DNA of 44,591 nt from Arthrobacter wenxiniae (lineage in GTDB: Bacteria > Actinomycetota > Actinomycetes > Actinomycetales > Micrococcaceae), in NCBI RefSeq assembly GCF_013376105.1, contig NZ_JAAMFM010000034.1, positions 1 to 44,591 on the forward strand, read 5' to 3'. Each line of letters begins with the position of its first letter. The stretch's first letter is position 1. The notes under the pieces were generated by a model that did not search any database, had not been told where the DNA came from, and was given only the letters and a program-made list of their open reading frames with translations. A program made the translations under genes and the position numbers. Shown here piece by piece: positions 8,216 through 16,561 of this stretch.

Positions 8216-8217
8216 GC

Positions 8218-10425
8218 GTGCGCCGCCAGACCAGCCGCCGGAACAGCACCAACACCCCCGTCAGCGTCAGGGCCCACTGGCTGGTCCTGACGGTCGTGAT
8301 CCTCGCCCTGGGCGTTGCCCTGGTGGTGCAGGGGTACATGAACCACCTGGCCGGGATCGGCGACGACTCGGTGGCGGGGGGCAGTTCCGCCAGTGCCGTC
8401 CCCCACGCCGTCTCGCGGGGCGGCCCGGTGGTGGATGCCCGCGGCGGGGCCGTCCGGACCGTCAGCCCGCCGGACCGCACGCTTGCCCTGACCTTCGACG
8501 ACGGCCCGGACCCGGTCTGGACCCCCAAGATCCTGGACGTCCTGCGGAAGCACCACGTCCACGCCACGTTCTTCGTGGTCGGCTCAGCGGCCATCGACCA
8601 CCCCGGCCTGGTGCGCCGCATCGTCGCCGACGGCAACGAGCTCGGCGTGCACACCCTCACCCACACGGACCTCGGGAGCGCGCCGGCCTGGCGCCGCCAG
8701 CTTGAGGTCCAGGGCGCCCAGAGCGCCATCATCGGCATCACCGGCCAGGCCGCGTCCCTGCTGCGCCCGCCCTACAGTTCCGAGAACAACGCCGTCACCA
8801 ACGGCACATGGTCCGCCATGCAGGCCGTGGCGGACCAGGGCTACCTCACCGTGCTGAGCACCATCGACAGCGAGGACTGGCGACGTCCCGGGGTGGCCGC
8901 GATCGAGCGGAACCTCTCCCCGTCCGGCTCCCGCGGACAGGTGCTCCTGATGCACGACGGCGGCGGGAACCGGGCACAGACGGTCGCCGCCCTCGACTCC
9001 GCCCTGTCCCAGTTTGCCGCGAAGGGGTACCACGTCACCTCGGTGGGCAGCGCCGTGGGCATTGACAGCATGCGTCCGGCCACGACGGCGGAGAAGGCCA
9101 GCGGCACGGCCTTCGTCTGGGGCATCCGGCTCAGCGACTTCATTGTCACCGCCATTACCTGGGCGCTGCTGGCAGCAGGAATCGTCACCTTGATCCGGGC
9201 CCTCCTGGTGGTGGGCTTTGCCGCCAGGCACCGGCGCGCCGCCCTCCGGACCAAGGCCGCCGGCAGCGGCCGGCGCCGGGTGGACGTGCCGGCCCGCGAG
9301 GCGGTCACCGAGCCCGTCACCGTGATTGTCCCTGCATACAACGAGTCGGCAGGCATCGAGGCCGCCGTTCGGTCCATCGCCGCCTCGAGCCACCCAGTGG
9401 AGATCATCGTCGTGGACGACGGCTCCACCGACGGGACTGCCGACGTCGTCGACGCCCTGGGACTGCACGGCGTCAAGGTGATCCGCAAGGAGAACGGCGG
9501 CAAGCCCTCGGCGCTGAATGCCGGGCTGGAGGCGGCCAGCCACAATCTGGTGGTCATGGTGGACGGGGACACGGTCTTTGAACCGGGCACCGTCCACTCC
9601 CTTATCCAGCCTTTCACCGACCCGCGGGTGGGTGCGATATCGGGAAACACCAAGGTGGCCAACCGCGGCGGGATGCTCGGTGCATGGCAGCACATTGAAT
9701 ACGTGGTGGGCTTCAACCTTGACCGGCGGCTGTTTGACGTCGCGGAGTGCATGCCGACCGTCCCGGGGGCCATCGGCGCCTTCCGCCGCGATGCGCTTGC
9801 CGGCGTCGGCGGGGTCAGTGACGACACGCTCGCCGAGGACACGGACCTGACCATGGCGCTGTGCCGCGACGGCTGGCGCGTCGTGTACGAGGAGGACGCG
9901 CGGGCCTGGACCGAGGCGCCCGCCACTCTGGGCGCGCTGTGGAAGCAGCGCTACCGCTGGTGCTACGGCACGCTGCAGGCCATGTGGAAGCACCGCGGGG
10001 CGATGGTGCAGGGCGGGCAGGCCGGCAAGCTGGGCCGCCGCGGACTGAGCTACCTCCTGGTCTTCCAGGTGCTGCTGCCGCTGTTTGCGCCCGTCGTCGA
10101 CGTCTTTGCCGTCTACGGGCTCATCTTCCTCGACCCGGTCCGCATCGGGGCGCTCTGGCTGGCCTTCCTGCTGGTCCAGTGCCTCATGGCGGCCTATGCC
10201 TTCCGGCTGGACAATGAACGGCTCCGGCCGCTGTGGACGCTGCCGCTCCAGCAGTTCGTGTACCGCCAGCTCATGTATCTGGTGGTGATCCAATCGGTGG
10301 TCACCGCCGTGGCCGGCGTGCACCTGCGGTGGCACCGGATGGAGCGGTACGGGAGCCTGCGCGTTCCGGCGGGGGGCCAGCCCGCCTCGAACCCGGCCGC
10401 CACTTCACCGGAGATTTCGGGATAG
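8218..10425 (+). CDS. Polysaccharide deacetylase-glycosyltransferase 2 fusion
   Basis: A 735-residue bifunctional membrane enzyme. Residues 20-42 form the first membrane helix. Residues 88-280 are a NodB (CE4) deacetylase outside the cell: TFDDGPD (92-98, catalytic and metal Asp94/Asp95), metal ligands H145 and H149 in HTLTH, RPPY (183-186), DSEDW (217-221) and LLMHDGGG (243-250). A second helix at about 307-335 leads back to the cytoplasm. Residues 365-600 are a processive GT2 domain: IVPAYNES, VVDDGSTDG, DGD (449-451), TLAEDTD (537-543) and QRYRW (577-581). Two to three further helices end the protein. Known relatives synthesise and trim beta-linked N-acetylglucosamine polymers (PgaC/NodC-like). 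Polymerase and deacetylase in one chain would couple synthesis, export and deacetylation. Start GTG, coupled to the upstream gene. Confidence 0.9.
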   Translation: MRRQTSRRNSTNTPVSVRAHWLVLTVVILALGVALVVQGYMNHLAGIGDDSVAGGSSASAVPHAVSRGGPVVDARGGAVRTVSPPDRTLALTFDDGPDPVWTPKILDVLRKHHVHATFFVVGSAAIDHPGLVRRIVADGNELGVHTLTHTDLGSAPAWRRQLEVQGAQSAIIGITGQAASLLRPPYSSENNAVTNGTWSAMQAVADQGYLTVLSTIDSEDWRRPGVAAIERNLSPSGSRGQVLLMHDGGGNRAQTVAALDSALSQFAAKGYHVTSVGSAVGIDSMRPATTAEKASGTAFVWGIRLSDFIVTAITWALLAAGIVTLIRALLVVGFAARHRRAALRTKAAGSGRRRVDVPAREAVTEPVTVIVPAYNESAGIEAAVRSIAASSHPVEIIVVDDGSTDGTADVVDALGLHGVKVIRKENGGKPSALNAGLEAASHNLVVMVDGDTVFEPGTVHSLIQPFTDPRVGAISGNTKVANRGGMLGAWQHIEYVVGFNLDRRLFDVAECMPTVPGAIGAFRRDALAGVGGVSDDTLAEDTDLTMALCRDGWRVVYEEDARAWTEAPATLGALWKQRYRWCYGTLQAMWKHRGAMVQGGQAGKLGRRGLSYLLVFQVLLPLFAPVVDVFAVYGLIFLDPVRIGALWLAFLLVQCLMAAYAFRLDNERLRPLWTLPLQQFVYRQLMYLVVIQSVVTAVAGVHLRWHRMERYGSLRVPAGGQPASNPAATSPEISG

Positions 10426-10444
10426 CGGCTTCGCAGGCCGCCAG

Positions 10445-10891
10445 CTACGCGCCCTCCCACAAGGGCTGCGCCACCTCGAGGATCAGCCCCTCCGGGCCGC
10501 GGATGTAGCCGAGGCGGAAGACGTCCCCGTAGTTCACCACCTCCCCCACCAGCCCGTAGCCGGCGGCCGCGGCCTTCACCACCACCGCGTCCACGTCCTT
10601 CACCTGGTAGGCAATGTGCCGCAGGCCGTGCGCATTGGAGGGCAGCACCTGATAATCCGCGGCCGGCGCAGGCTCCATGAACTGGCTGATTTCCATCTGG
10701 CCGCTGCCGTCCGGCGCGCTCACCATGACCATCTTCGCGTGCGCGCCGTCCAGCCCGATGACCCTGTCCATCCACCGCCCGCTGACCTCCGCGGACCCCC
10801 GACGGACAAACCCCAGATCCAGGAAGAACTGCACGGCCGCGTCCAGGTCGTGCACAATGAAACCCATGTGGTCGAACGTGATTCCTTCCAT
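10445..10891 (-). CDS. VOC-family (glyoxalase/dioxygenase fold) protein
   Basis: A 148-residue protein made of two beta-alpha-beta-beta-beta modules. The first opens FDHMGFIVHDLDAAVQFFLD and the second opens HGLRHIAYQVKDVDAVV. Potential metal ligands are His8, the His residues of HGLRHIAY near position 90, and Glu near position 139 in LILEVAQP. The layout resembles methylmalonyl-CoA epimerase-like or lactoylglutathione lyase-like VOC proteins, but the substrate cannot be assigned. Its 3' end faces the deacetylase-glycosyltransferase gene with only 19 bp between. It lies 102 bp downstream of the FadR regulator on the same strand, so it may share that transcript. Confidence 0.8.
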   Translation of the reverse strand: MEGITFDHMGFIVHDLDAAVQFFLDLGFVRRGSAEVSGRWMDRVIGLDGAHAKMVMVSAPDGSGQMEISQFMEPAPAADYQVLPSNAHGLRHIAYQVKDVDAVVVKAAAAGYGLVGEVVNYGDVFRLGYIRGPEGLILEVAQPLWEGA

Positions 10892-10993
10892 CCCGACAGG
10901 CTAAAACACCGTCCCGGCCGTTGGGAAGGATGGGATGCACGACGCCGTCACCCCCTCGCGCGGGCGGGCGGCGGTCCCCGCCGGGACGCCCCC

Positions 10994-11698
10994 CTACTTG
11001 AGCAGGTCCACGTCCGAGACGAGCTCGATATGCGCCTGCATCGCCGCCGCCGCAGCCTTGGAATCCTTGGCCCTGATGGCTTCGGCAATACTCCGGTGGG
11101 AAGCCAGGGATTGTTCTGGCCGGCCCGGCTGCCCCAGGGACTCCATGCGCGTCTCGAGGACCATTTCCGCGATGAACGTCATGAGCTGTGCCAACACCGC
11201 TGAATGCGCCGCCGCCGTGACGGCCTGGTGAAAGAGCTCGTCGCCGTTGAGGCCCTTGCCGCCGTTGGCAATCTCGGCCGCCATGACGTCCAACGCCGCA
11301 TCCATCGCCTCCATTTCGCTGTCCGTGCGGCGCGCGGCCGCGAGGCCGGCAAGCTTCACCTCAATGGTGCTGCGCGCCTCCACAATCTCGGGGAGCCGGT
11401 TCCTGTGCTCCCGCAGCCCCTTGATGACCGTGGCAATGCTGGGGCGGTAGACCAGTACGGCGCCGTTGCCGTGCTGGACGTCGATGACACCGAGCACTTC
11501 AAGCGCCACGAGCGCCTGGACCAGGGTGGCCCGGGACACGCCCAGGCGCTGCGCAAGCTCCCGCTCCGCAGGAAGCAGATCCCCCGGCCCCAGCTGGGCA
11601 GACTCAATGTACCCCAGCAGCAGCGTCACCAGCTGCTCGTACAGGCGCGGCTTAGCCACCCGCCCCAGCGGATCTGCCTCTGCCGCTTCGCTCACCAT
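10994..11698 (-). CDS. FadR-subfamily GntR transcriptional regulator
   Basis: A 234-residue repressor-type regulator. Residues 15-85 form the GntR winged HTH (DLLPAERELAQRLGVSRATL, then ALVALEVLGVIDVQHGNGAV). Residues 95-230 form the all-helical FCD effector domain (EIVEARSTIEVKLAGLAAAR and FHQAVTAAAHS, whose His and acidic residues usually hold a metal and a carboxylate ligand). The start at 11698 has AGGAG 3 nt upstream, better than the start 30 nt earlier. It is divergent from the transporter-CoA-transferase-crotonase operon and very likely controls it in response to the substrate or its CoA ester. Confidence 0.9.
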   Translation of the reverse strand: MVSEAAEADPLGRVAKPRLYEQLVTLLLGYIESAQLGPGDLLPAERELAQRLGVSRATLVQALVALEVLGVIDVQHGNGAVLVYRPSIATVIKGLREHRNRLPEIVEARSTIEVKLAGLAAARRTDSEMEAMDAALDVMAAEIANGGKGLNGDELFHQAVTAAAHSAVLAQLMTFIAEMVLETRMESLGQPGRPEQSLASHRSIAEAIRAKDSKAAAAAMQAHIELVSDVDLLK

Positions 11699-11746
11699 TG
11701 ACTCCTCATGACGTTCACCTGTCACCAAGAATACATGCCGGCGGTA

Positions 11747-11774
11747 TTGACAAAGTGACCCAGTGCGCTAGAGG
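11747..11774 (+). promoter_or_regulatory. Candidate promoter of the MHS transporter operon
   Basis: TTGACA (11747-11752) is followed after 16 bp by TAGAGG (11769-11774) in the 157-bp space between the divergent FadR gene and the transporter. About 80 bp of leader would separate it from the ATG at 11856. A loose palindrome ATGGTTAGCTACAT lies downstream at about 11789-11802 and could be the regulator's site. Moderate at best. Confidence 0.35.
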
Positions 11775-11855
11775 CTAGTCCAGTGGAATGGTTAGCTACA
11801 TCACATTCGGTCCCACCGGGCGCCCAGCCCGAATCATCAGAGCAATGGAGTTGCA

Positions 11856-13175
11856 ATGACAGTTCAAGAAGTGACCCGGAAGCAGGCTGCGCGGCGGGCG
11901 ACCGTGGCCAGCGTGGTTGGCACAACAATTGAGTGGTACGACTTTTTTCTTTACGGGACGGCGGCAGCCCTGGTCTTCCCGCACCTGTTCTTTCCCGGCC
12001 AGTCCGCCTTTGCCGGCATCCTGGCGGCGTTCGGCACCCAATTTGTGGGCTTCGTGGCCCGCCCCGTCGGAGCGGCCATCTTCGGCCACTTCGGCGACAG
12101 GATCGGACGCAAGACCACGCTGATGGCCACGCTGTTCCTCATGGCCTTCGGAACTGTCCTGATCGGGCTGCTGCCCACCTGGCAGAGCATAGGTGTGGCC
12201 GCCCCGGTGCTGCTGGTGCTGCTGCGCATCATCCAGGGAATCGGCGTCGGCGGCGAATGGGGAGGTTCGGTGCTGCTCAGCATGGAATGGGGCAAAGAGG
12301 GACGGCGGGGCCTGTCTGCCAGCTGGCCCCAGCTGGGAGTCCCCCTGGGGCTGGCACTGTCCACCGGCGTCGTCCGCCTGACATCCGGATTGACAGGCAG
12401 CGCGGGCTTTGCCGCCTACGGCTGGAGAATCCCGTTCATCCTGAGCATCGTCCTGATCGGGGTGGGCGTCTGGGTGCGGGCCCGGGTGGTGGAGAGCCCG
12501 GAGTTTGAGGCCATGCGGAAAGGGCAAAAGGTGGTCAAGAATCCCATTCTTGAAGCCATCCGGCGCCAGCCGCGGCAGATCCTGCTCTCCGCCCTGGTCA
12601 GGACATCCGAGCAGGCACCGTTTTACCTGTTCATCACCTTCGTCCTCACTTACGCGGTCAAGCACCTGAAACTGGACAGCAACTCCATTTTGGACGACAC
12701 GCTCATCGCGGCCGCCCTGGGGCTCATCAGCATCCCCGTCTTCGGGCGGCTCTCGGACAGGTTCGGCCGGCGGAAGGTCTACGGGACGGGCATCGTGTTG
12801 ACGGCCCTGTTCGCCTTCCCCTACTTCGGCTTGCTCAACACCGGCAATGCCCTGCTCGTCGCCGTTGCCATCATCATCAGCCTGGCGCTGCACGACATGC
12901 AGTACGGCCCGCAGGCAGCACTCATTGCCGAGGGCTTCGACGCGGACATCCGCTACACGGGCGCAGGCCTGGGCTACCAGCTGGCGAGCGTGGTGGCCGG
13001 CGGCCCGGCGCCGCTCATTGCCGCCGCCCTCCTGGCGCACTACGGCAACTCCACCGCCATTTCCGTCTACATCATCACCTGCGCGGCGGTCAGCATGGCC
13101 GCGCTGATCCTGCTTCCCCGGGCCGCGGGCGCCCTGGCGGGCACCACCCCCGAGGCCGTCAGGAGCGCCGCATGA
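11856..13175 (+). CDS. MFS transporter, metabolite:H+ symporter (MHS) family
   Basis: A 439-residue, 12-helix major facilitator protein of the MHS branch (ShiA/ProP/KgtP-like), which import organic acids, betaines or aromatic acids with protons. The N-terminus carries the branch signature GTTIEWYDFFLYGTAAAL. The loop between helices 2 and 3 reads GHFGDRIGRKTTL, and the symmetrical loop in the second half reads GRLSDRFGRRKV. GGEWGGSVLL in helix 4/5 is also typical. The stop overlaps the CoA-transferase start (ATGA), so uptake and CoA activation are made together. The substrate is inferred to be a carboxylic acid. Confidence 0.9.
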   Translation: MTVQEVTRKQAARRATVASVVGTTIEWYDFFLYGTAAALVFPHLFFPGQSAFAGILAAFGTQFVGFVARPVGAAIFGHFGDRIGRKTTLMATLFLMAFGTVLIGLLPTWQSIGVAAPVLLVLLRIIQGIGVGGEWGGSVLLSMEWGKEGRRGLSASWPQLGVPLGLALSTGVVRLTSGLTGSAGFAAYGWRIPFILSIVLIGVGVWVRARVVESPEFEAMRKGQKVVKNPILEAIRRQPRQILLSALVRTSEQAPFYLFITFVLTYAVKHLKLDSNSILDDTLIAAALGLISIPVFGRLSDRFGRRKVYGTGIVLTALFAFPYFGLLNTGNALLVAVAIIISLALHDMQYGPQAALIAEGFDADIRYTGAGLGYQLASVVAGGPAPLIAAALLAHYGNSTAISVYIITCAAVSMAALILLPRAAGALAGTTPEAVRSAA

Positions 13176-14389
13176 CGATTCACGGAGACCAGCTCGACGA
13201 CGGCGGGGCCCTGGCGGACCTGGTGGTGCTGGACCTGACCCGCATCCTGTCCGGCCCGTTCGCCACCATGACCCTGGCGGATCTTGGCGCGGATGTCATC
13301 AAGGTCGAACAGCCGGGGCACGGGGACGACACCCGCCAGTGGGGGCCGCCGTTCCAGGGCGAGGAGGCAGCCTACTTCCTGTCCGTCAATCGCAACAAGC
13401 GCAGCCTGGCCGTTGACCTGAAGTCCCCCGACGGCCTTGCCGCCGTGAAGGAGCTGGCATTGAAGGCGGACGTGCTCGTGGAAAATTTCCGGCCCGGCAC
13501 GGCCGCCCGCCTGGGCCTGGGCTATGACGAACTGTCCGGCCTGAACCCGGGCCTGGTCTACGCCTCCATCAGCGGGTACGGCCAGACGGGGCCGGATGCG
13601 CACCGCCCCGGCTACGACGCGATCGCCCAGGCCCGCAGCGGCATCATGAGCGTGACCGGCGAGGCGGCCGGGCCGCCTGTCAGGGTGGGCGTCAGCAGCG
13701 CCGACCTCACGGCCGGCATGTGGGCCGCCATAGGCATCCTCGCGGCGCTTCACGAGAAGGGCCGCACGGGGCGCGGCCAGTGGGTGGACATCAGCCTGCT
13801 GGACGGTTCCGTGTCCTGGCTGACGTACGTGTCCAGCGGCTACTTCGCCAGCGGCCGCACGCCCCGGCGCCACGGATCCGCGCACCCCACCATCGTCCCC
13901 TACCAGGCGTTTGAGACGGCCGACGGATTCGCCATGGTGGCCGTGGGCAATGACGGCCTGTGGCGGCGCTTCGCCCACGCGATCGGCCGATCGGACCTCG
14001 CCGCGGATCCACGGTTCGCGGGCAATCCGGACAGAGTGGCGCACCGGGACGCCCTCATCCCCCTCCTCGAGGGAATCATGCGCACCCGGACCACGGACGA
14101 ATGGATCAGGGAGCTGGATGCCGCCGGCGTGCCCGTCGGCCCCATCCAGACCGTGGACCAGGCACTCGCGGATCCGCAGGTCATTGCACGCGGCATGGTG
14201 GCGAAGGTGCAGCACCCCACGGAAGGGGAACTCAGCATGGTCGGCTGCCCTGTCAGGCTGTCCCGGACCCCCGCCACGGTCAGGACGGCCCCTCCCCTGC
14301 TGGGCCAGCACACGGACGGCATCCTCGCCGGCCTGGGCTTCAGCGGGAGCCGGATCGCATCCCTGCGCCAGGAAGGGGCGGTCCAGTGA
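13172..14389 (+). CDS. CaiB/BaiF family (type III) CoA-transferase
   Basis: A 405-residue class III CoA-transferase, moving CoA from an acyl-CoA donor to a free acid. The N-terminal signature DLTRILSGPFATMTLADLGA (21-40) is followed by DVIKVEQPG, NRNKRSLAVDLK and VLVENFRPG. SGYGQTGP (134-141) and PGYDAIAQA contain the expected catalytic aspartate, D149. The length is normal and no domain is missing. It overlaps the transporter gene by 4 bp and the crotonase gene by 4 bp, forming a tight operon under the divergent FadR-type regulator. Acceptor candidates include carnitine-like, dicarboxylic or aromatic acids; nothing in the sequence settles this. Confidence 0.9.
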   Translation: MTIHGDQLDDGGALADLVVLDLTRILSGPFATMTLADLGADVIKVEQPGHGDDTRQWGPPFQGEEAAYFLSVNRNKRSLAVDLKSPDGLAAVKELALKADVLVENFRPGTAARLGLGYDELSGLNPGLVYASISGYGQTGPDAHRPGYDAIAQARSGIMSVTGEAAGPPVRVGVSSADLTAGMWAAIGILAALHEKGRTGRGQWVDISLLDGSVSWLTYVSSGYFASGRTPRRHGSAHPTIVPYQAFETADGFAMVAVGNDGLWRRFAHAIGRSDLAADPRFAGNPDRVAHRDALIPLLEGIMRTRTTDEWIRELDAAGVPVGPIQTVDQALADPQVIARGMVAKVQHPTEGELSMVGCPVRLSRTPATVRTAPPLLGQHTDGILAGLGFSGSRIASLRQEGAVQ

Positions 14390-15189
14390 CGCCCACCAGC
14401 CAAGTGGACCTTGACACCGTCACCCCGGGTGGCGAAATAGCTTTGGGTGGCGACGGTCCCGTCGCAACCCTGACCCTCGGGACGGGCCAGCGGCTCAACG
14501 TCCTGCGGCGGGACGATTGGGCCGCCCTGGAACGCGCGGCCGTTTCGCTCGCAAGCCGCGAGGAGCTGCGGGCGGTGGTGGTCCTGGGCCGGGGCGGGGT
14601 GTTCTGCGCGGGCTCCGACCTGCGGGAGTGGGACGGGGCCACGCCGGAAGACGTCAGCGCAAGCTTCGCCGGCATGGAAGCCGCGCTTCAGGCCATCGAG
14701 GACCTCCCGGCCCCCACCGTGGCCGTGGTGGAGGGCTTCGCGGCCGGCGCCGGCTGCCAGCTGGCGCTGGCCTGCGACCTCCAGCTGGTGGGCCGGTCGG
14801 CCAGGATCGGCATGCCCATCGGCCGGCTGGGCCTGCTGGTCCCGCCCACCTTTGCCACCCGGATGTCGCTGCGGATCGGCCCCGGACGGACCAAGGATCT
14901 GCTCTACGGCGGCCGGCTGCTGGCTGCGGGCGAAGCCCACCGCATGGGCCTCATCACCACGGTGGTGGACGATGGCGCCGTCGATGCCGCCCTGGCCGAA
15001 CTCCTCGCCCACTGGGACGGACTTTCCGCCGCATCCCTGCGGGCGTCCAAGGCCGCGGTGAATTACGGGCTGGACGCGCTTGTGCAGCCCGCCCGGCGCG
15101 CACCGCAGGGACGTGCCTGCGACCCCTCGGAGTTTGCGTGGCGGCTGGACACCTTCCTCCACCGCCACCGGACACTCCCGCCGAGGTAG
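14386..15189 (+). CDS. Crotonase-fold protein lacking both usual catalytic glutamates
   Basis: A 267-residue enoyl-CoA hydratase/isomerase superfamily member starting at a GTG that overlaps the CoA-transferase stop (GTGA). CoA-binding and oxyanion elements are present: FCAGSDLREW (73-82) and AAGAGCQLALACDL (119-132). In hydratases the glutamate of GGGCEL acts with a second one in PExxLG. Here these positions are Gln125 (AGCQL) and Ile145 (MPIGRLG). It should therefore not be a conventional hydratase. Crotonase relatives with other residues act as isomerases, dehalogenases, hydrolases or decarboxylases. It presumably acts on the CoA ester made by the neighbouring transferase. Confidence 0.8.
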   Translation: MTPTSQVDLDTVTPGGEIALGGDGPVATLTLGTGQRLNVLRRDDWAALERAAVSLASREELRAVVVLGRGGVFCAGSDLREWDGATPEDVSASFAGMEAALQAIEDLPAPTVAVVEGFAAGAGCQLALACDLQLVGRSARIGMPIGRLGLLVPPTFATRMSLRIGPGRTKDLLYGGRLLAAGEAHRMGLITTVVDDGAVDAALAELLAHWDGLSAASLRASKAAVNYGLDALVQPARRAPQGRACDPSEFAWRLDTFLHRHRTLPPR

Positions 15190-15312
15190 CGGAACCGGGT
15201 CGAGACCGCCATAAATTTCTCGCGGTATCGGCGCGGACCAACTACCCGACTACCTCAGCGCTGGAAGCACGACGCTGGCCCTCCCCTCTCGTGGGCGGGC
15301 AGCGGTCACGCC

Positions 15313-15335
15313 GGGGCCGGGTGGGCGGCGGCCCC
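15313..15335. terminator. Candidate terminator hairpin between convergent genes
   Basis: GGGGCCG (15313-15319) pairs with CGGCCCC (15329-15335) around a 9-nt loop, between the end of the crotonase gene and the end of the DUF4190-like gene. No U tract follows. The flanking 15190-15377 contains nothing else I can identify. Confidence 0.45.
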
Positions 15336-15377
15336 AGCTACAGGGATCGGACCGAACCGGAGCGGTGCGAGAAGACG

Positions 15378-15674
15378 CTAGATTGCCGTTGCATGAAGCA
15401 GCGACCAGCTGTAGGCAAACGCGTTGATCAGGGCCAGCGTGCCCAGGCCGTACCCCACGGCGAGTGCCATCACGGCCAGCCAGCGGCCCCTGCACCCGCG
15501 CAGCTTGATCTGGTTCAGCGAAACATGCCCGGCTCCCACGGCGAAGACGGCAAGGACGCCGATACCGAAAGTCGTCATGCCGGCTGCGGCAACCGCCGCC
15601 AGAATTACGGCCACGACCGACAGTTTGTTCAGCCGGCCGGCGTCCGGCAGGGCTGGCATGGCATTCGCACTCAT
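15378..15674 (-). CDS. DUF4190-like small membrane protein
   Basis: A 98-residue protein with two or three hydrophobic helices. A glycine-rich loop between them contains GHVSLNQIKLRGCRGRWLAV, matching the hallmark of DUF4190 proteins (a His-Ile/Val-Ser-Leu-x-Gln-Ile-Lys turn before the last helix). The start at 15674 is preceded by AAGGGGAG. It is monocistronic and convergent with the crotonase gene. The function of the family is unknown; members are often found in Gram-positive envelopes. Confidence 0.65.
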   Translation of the reverse strand: MSANAMPALPDAGRLNKLSVVAVILAAVAAAGMTTFGIGVLAVFAVGAGHVSLNQIKLRGCRGRWLAVMALAVGYGLGTLALINAFAYSWSLLHATAI

Positions 15675-15879
15675 GTGGCTCCCCTTGCCTCGTCGATAGG
15701 AACCAAGTCTAGGCGAATCCGCTTTGGCGAGACGGCGGCATCACGACGAGACCACATGGAATCTCCCGCTGTCTCGACGCGGACCCGCTGCCTCGGCGGT
15801 CGAGGCAGGACTCCGCCTTCGACTGGCGTCGACGGGCGCGACAACTCCTCGATGGGGTGCCCCGGGACCATTGCATTGC

Positions 15880-15913
15880 ATTGCGTGACAATACATATGT
15901 ATCGTTGTGCAAT
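15880..15913. promoter_or_regulatory. 34-bp palindrome, likely operator/promoter of the HEPN-MNT pair
   Basis: Arms of 17 bp match at 13 positions around the centre CAT|ATG: ATTGC..AC.ATACAT on the left mirrors ATGTAT.GT..GCAAT on the right. A possible -35 TTGCAT (15871-15876) and -10 TACATA (15893-15898, 16-bp spacer) place the palindrome over the -10 region, as expected for autorepression. ATTGC is additionally repeated just upstream. It lies 31 bp before the MNT start. Confidence 0.55.
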
Positions 15914-15943
15914 ACGGAAAGTCCGCTAATGAAATGGAGGCTG

Positions 15944-16561
15944 ATGGTGGATTTATCGGCACCGTTGTCGTCATTCATGAATGGCTTGGACGCCGTGGCC
16001 CTGCGCGTCGTGGCCAGAGCCGGCACCGGGCTCACTGGTCGACAGGTTGCGCGTCTCGCCGGGACAGGAACGCCTGCCAACATTCGGCTGGCCCTTCTCC
16101 GACTCGTCGAGATAGGCCTCGTCTCGGCAACTCCTGCACCCCACGCAACCATGTATTTAGCCAACCGCTCGCACATCCTCTGGCCAGCCGCCGAGCTTGC
16201 CATGAACGCACGCCAGGAATTGAACCGGCGCATAGCTTCGTTTGCTGCCGCGAGCGCTCCGGTGGGCGTTACTGTTGCCTTGTTTGGCTCCGTGGCCCGG
16301 GGCGAGTCGAACAAGACGAGCGATGTTGACCTGCTCGTGGTTTTTCCCGATACCGTTCCGCTTGATGACCGTGACCAATTCGTCACCCAGTTAAGGAACA
16401 ACGTCCAACTATGGACGGGGAATGACGCGCAGGTTTACGACCTCACTGATTCTGCGCTGGACGGGCAGCGCCGGGAAGGCGATCCAATCATCCAGAGTTG
16501 GGCTTCTGACGGGATTGTAGTCTTCGGGAAACGCAGACTGGGGATGCGGAAGGCCGCATGA
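15944..16561 (+). CDS. Winged-HTH MNT nucleotidyltransferase (probable antitoxin)
   Basis: A 205-residue protein. Residues 15-75 look like a winged helix (LTGRQVARLAGTGTPANIRL, then LVEIGLVSATPA). Residues 105-170 are a minimal nucleotidyltransferase with GSVARG (115-120) and the metal aspartates D127 and D129 in SDVDLLVVF; D166 in QVYDL may be the third acid. MNT proteins neutralise HEPN toxins, in studied cases by adenylylating them. Here the downstream gene is a HEPN-type protein overlapping by 4 nt (ATGA). GGAGG (15936-15940) favours ATG 15944 or GTG 15947 over upstream starts. The fused HTH suggests that it also represses the operon through the 34-bp palindrome. Confidence 0.75.
   Translation: MVDLSAPLSSFMNGLDAVALRVVARAGTGLTGRQVARLAGTGTPANIRLALLRLVEIGLVSATPAPHATMYLANRSHILWPAAELAMNARQELNRRIASFAAASAPVGVTVALFGSVARGESNKTSDVDLLVVFPDTVPLDDRDQFVTQLRNNVQLWTGNDAQVYDLTDSALDGQRREGDPIIQSWASDGIVVFGKRRLGMRKAA

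Noticed and set aside
8584-10335. 583-codon open frame on the minus strand opposite the deacetylase-glycosyltransferase
   Set aside because: Antisense shadow in a GC-rich gene. The plus strand carries complete NodB and GT2 motifs, whereas this frame is low-complexity His/Gly/Arg without any domain.
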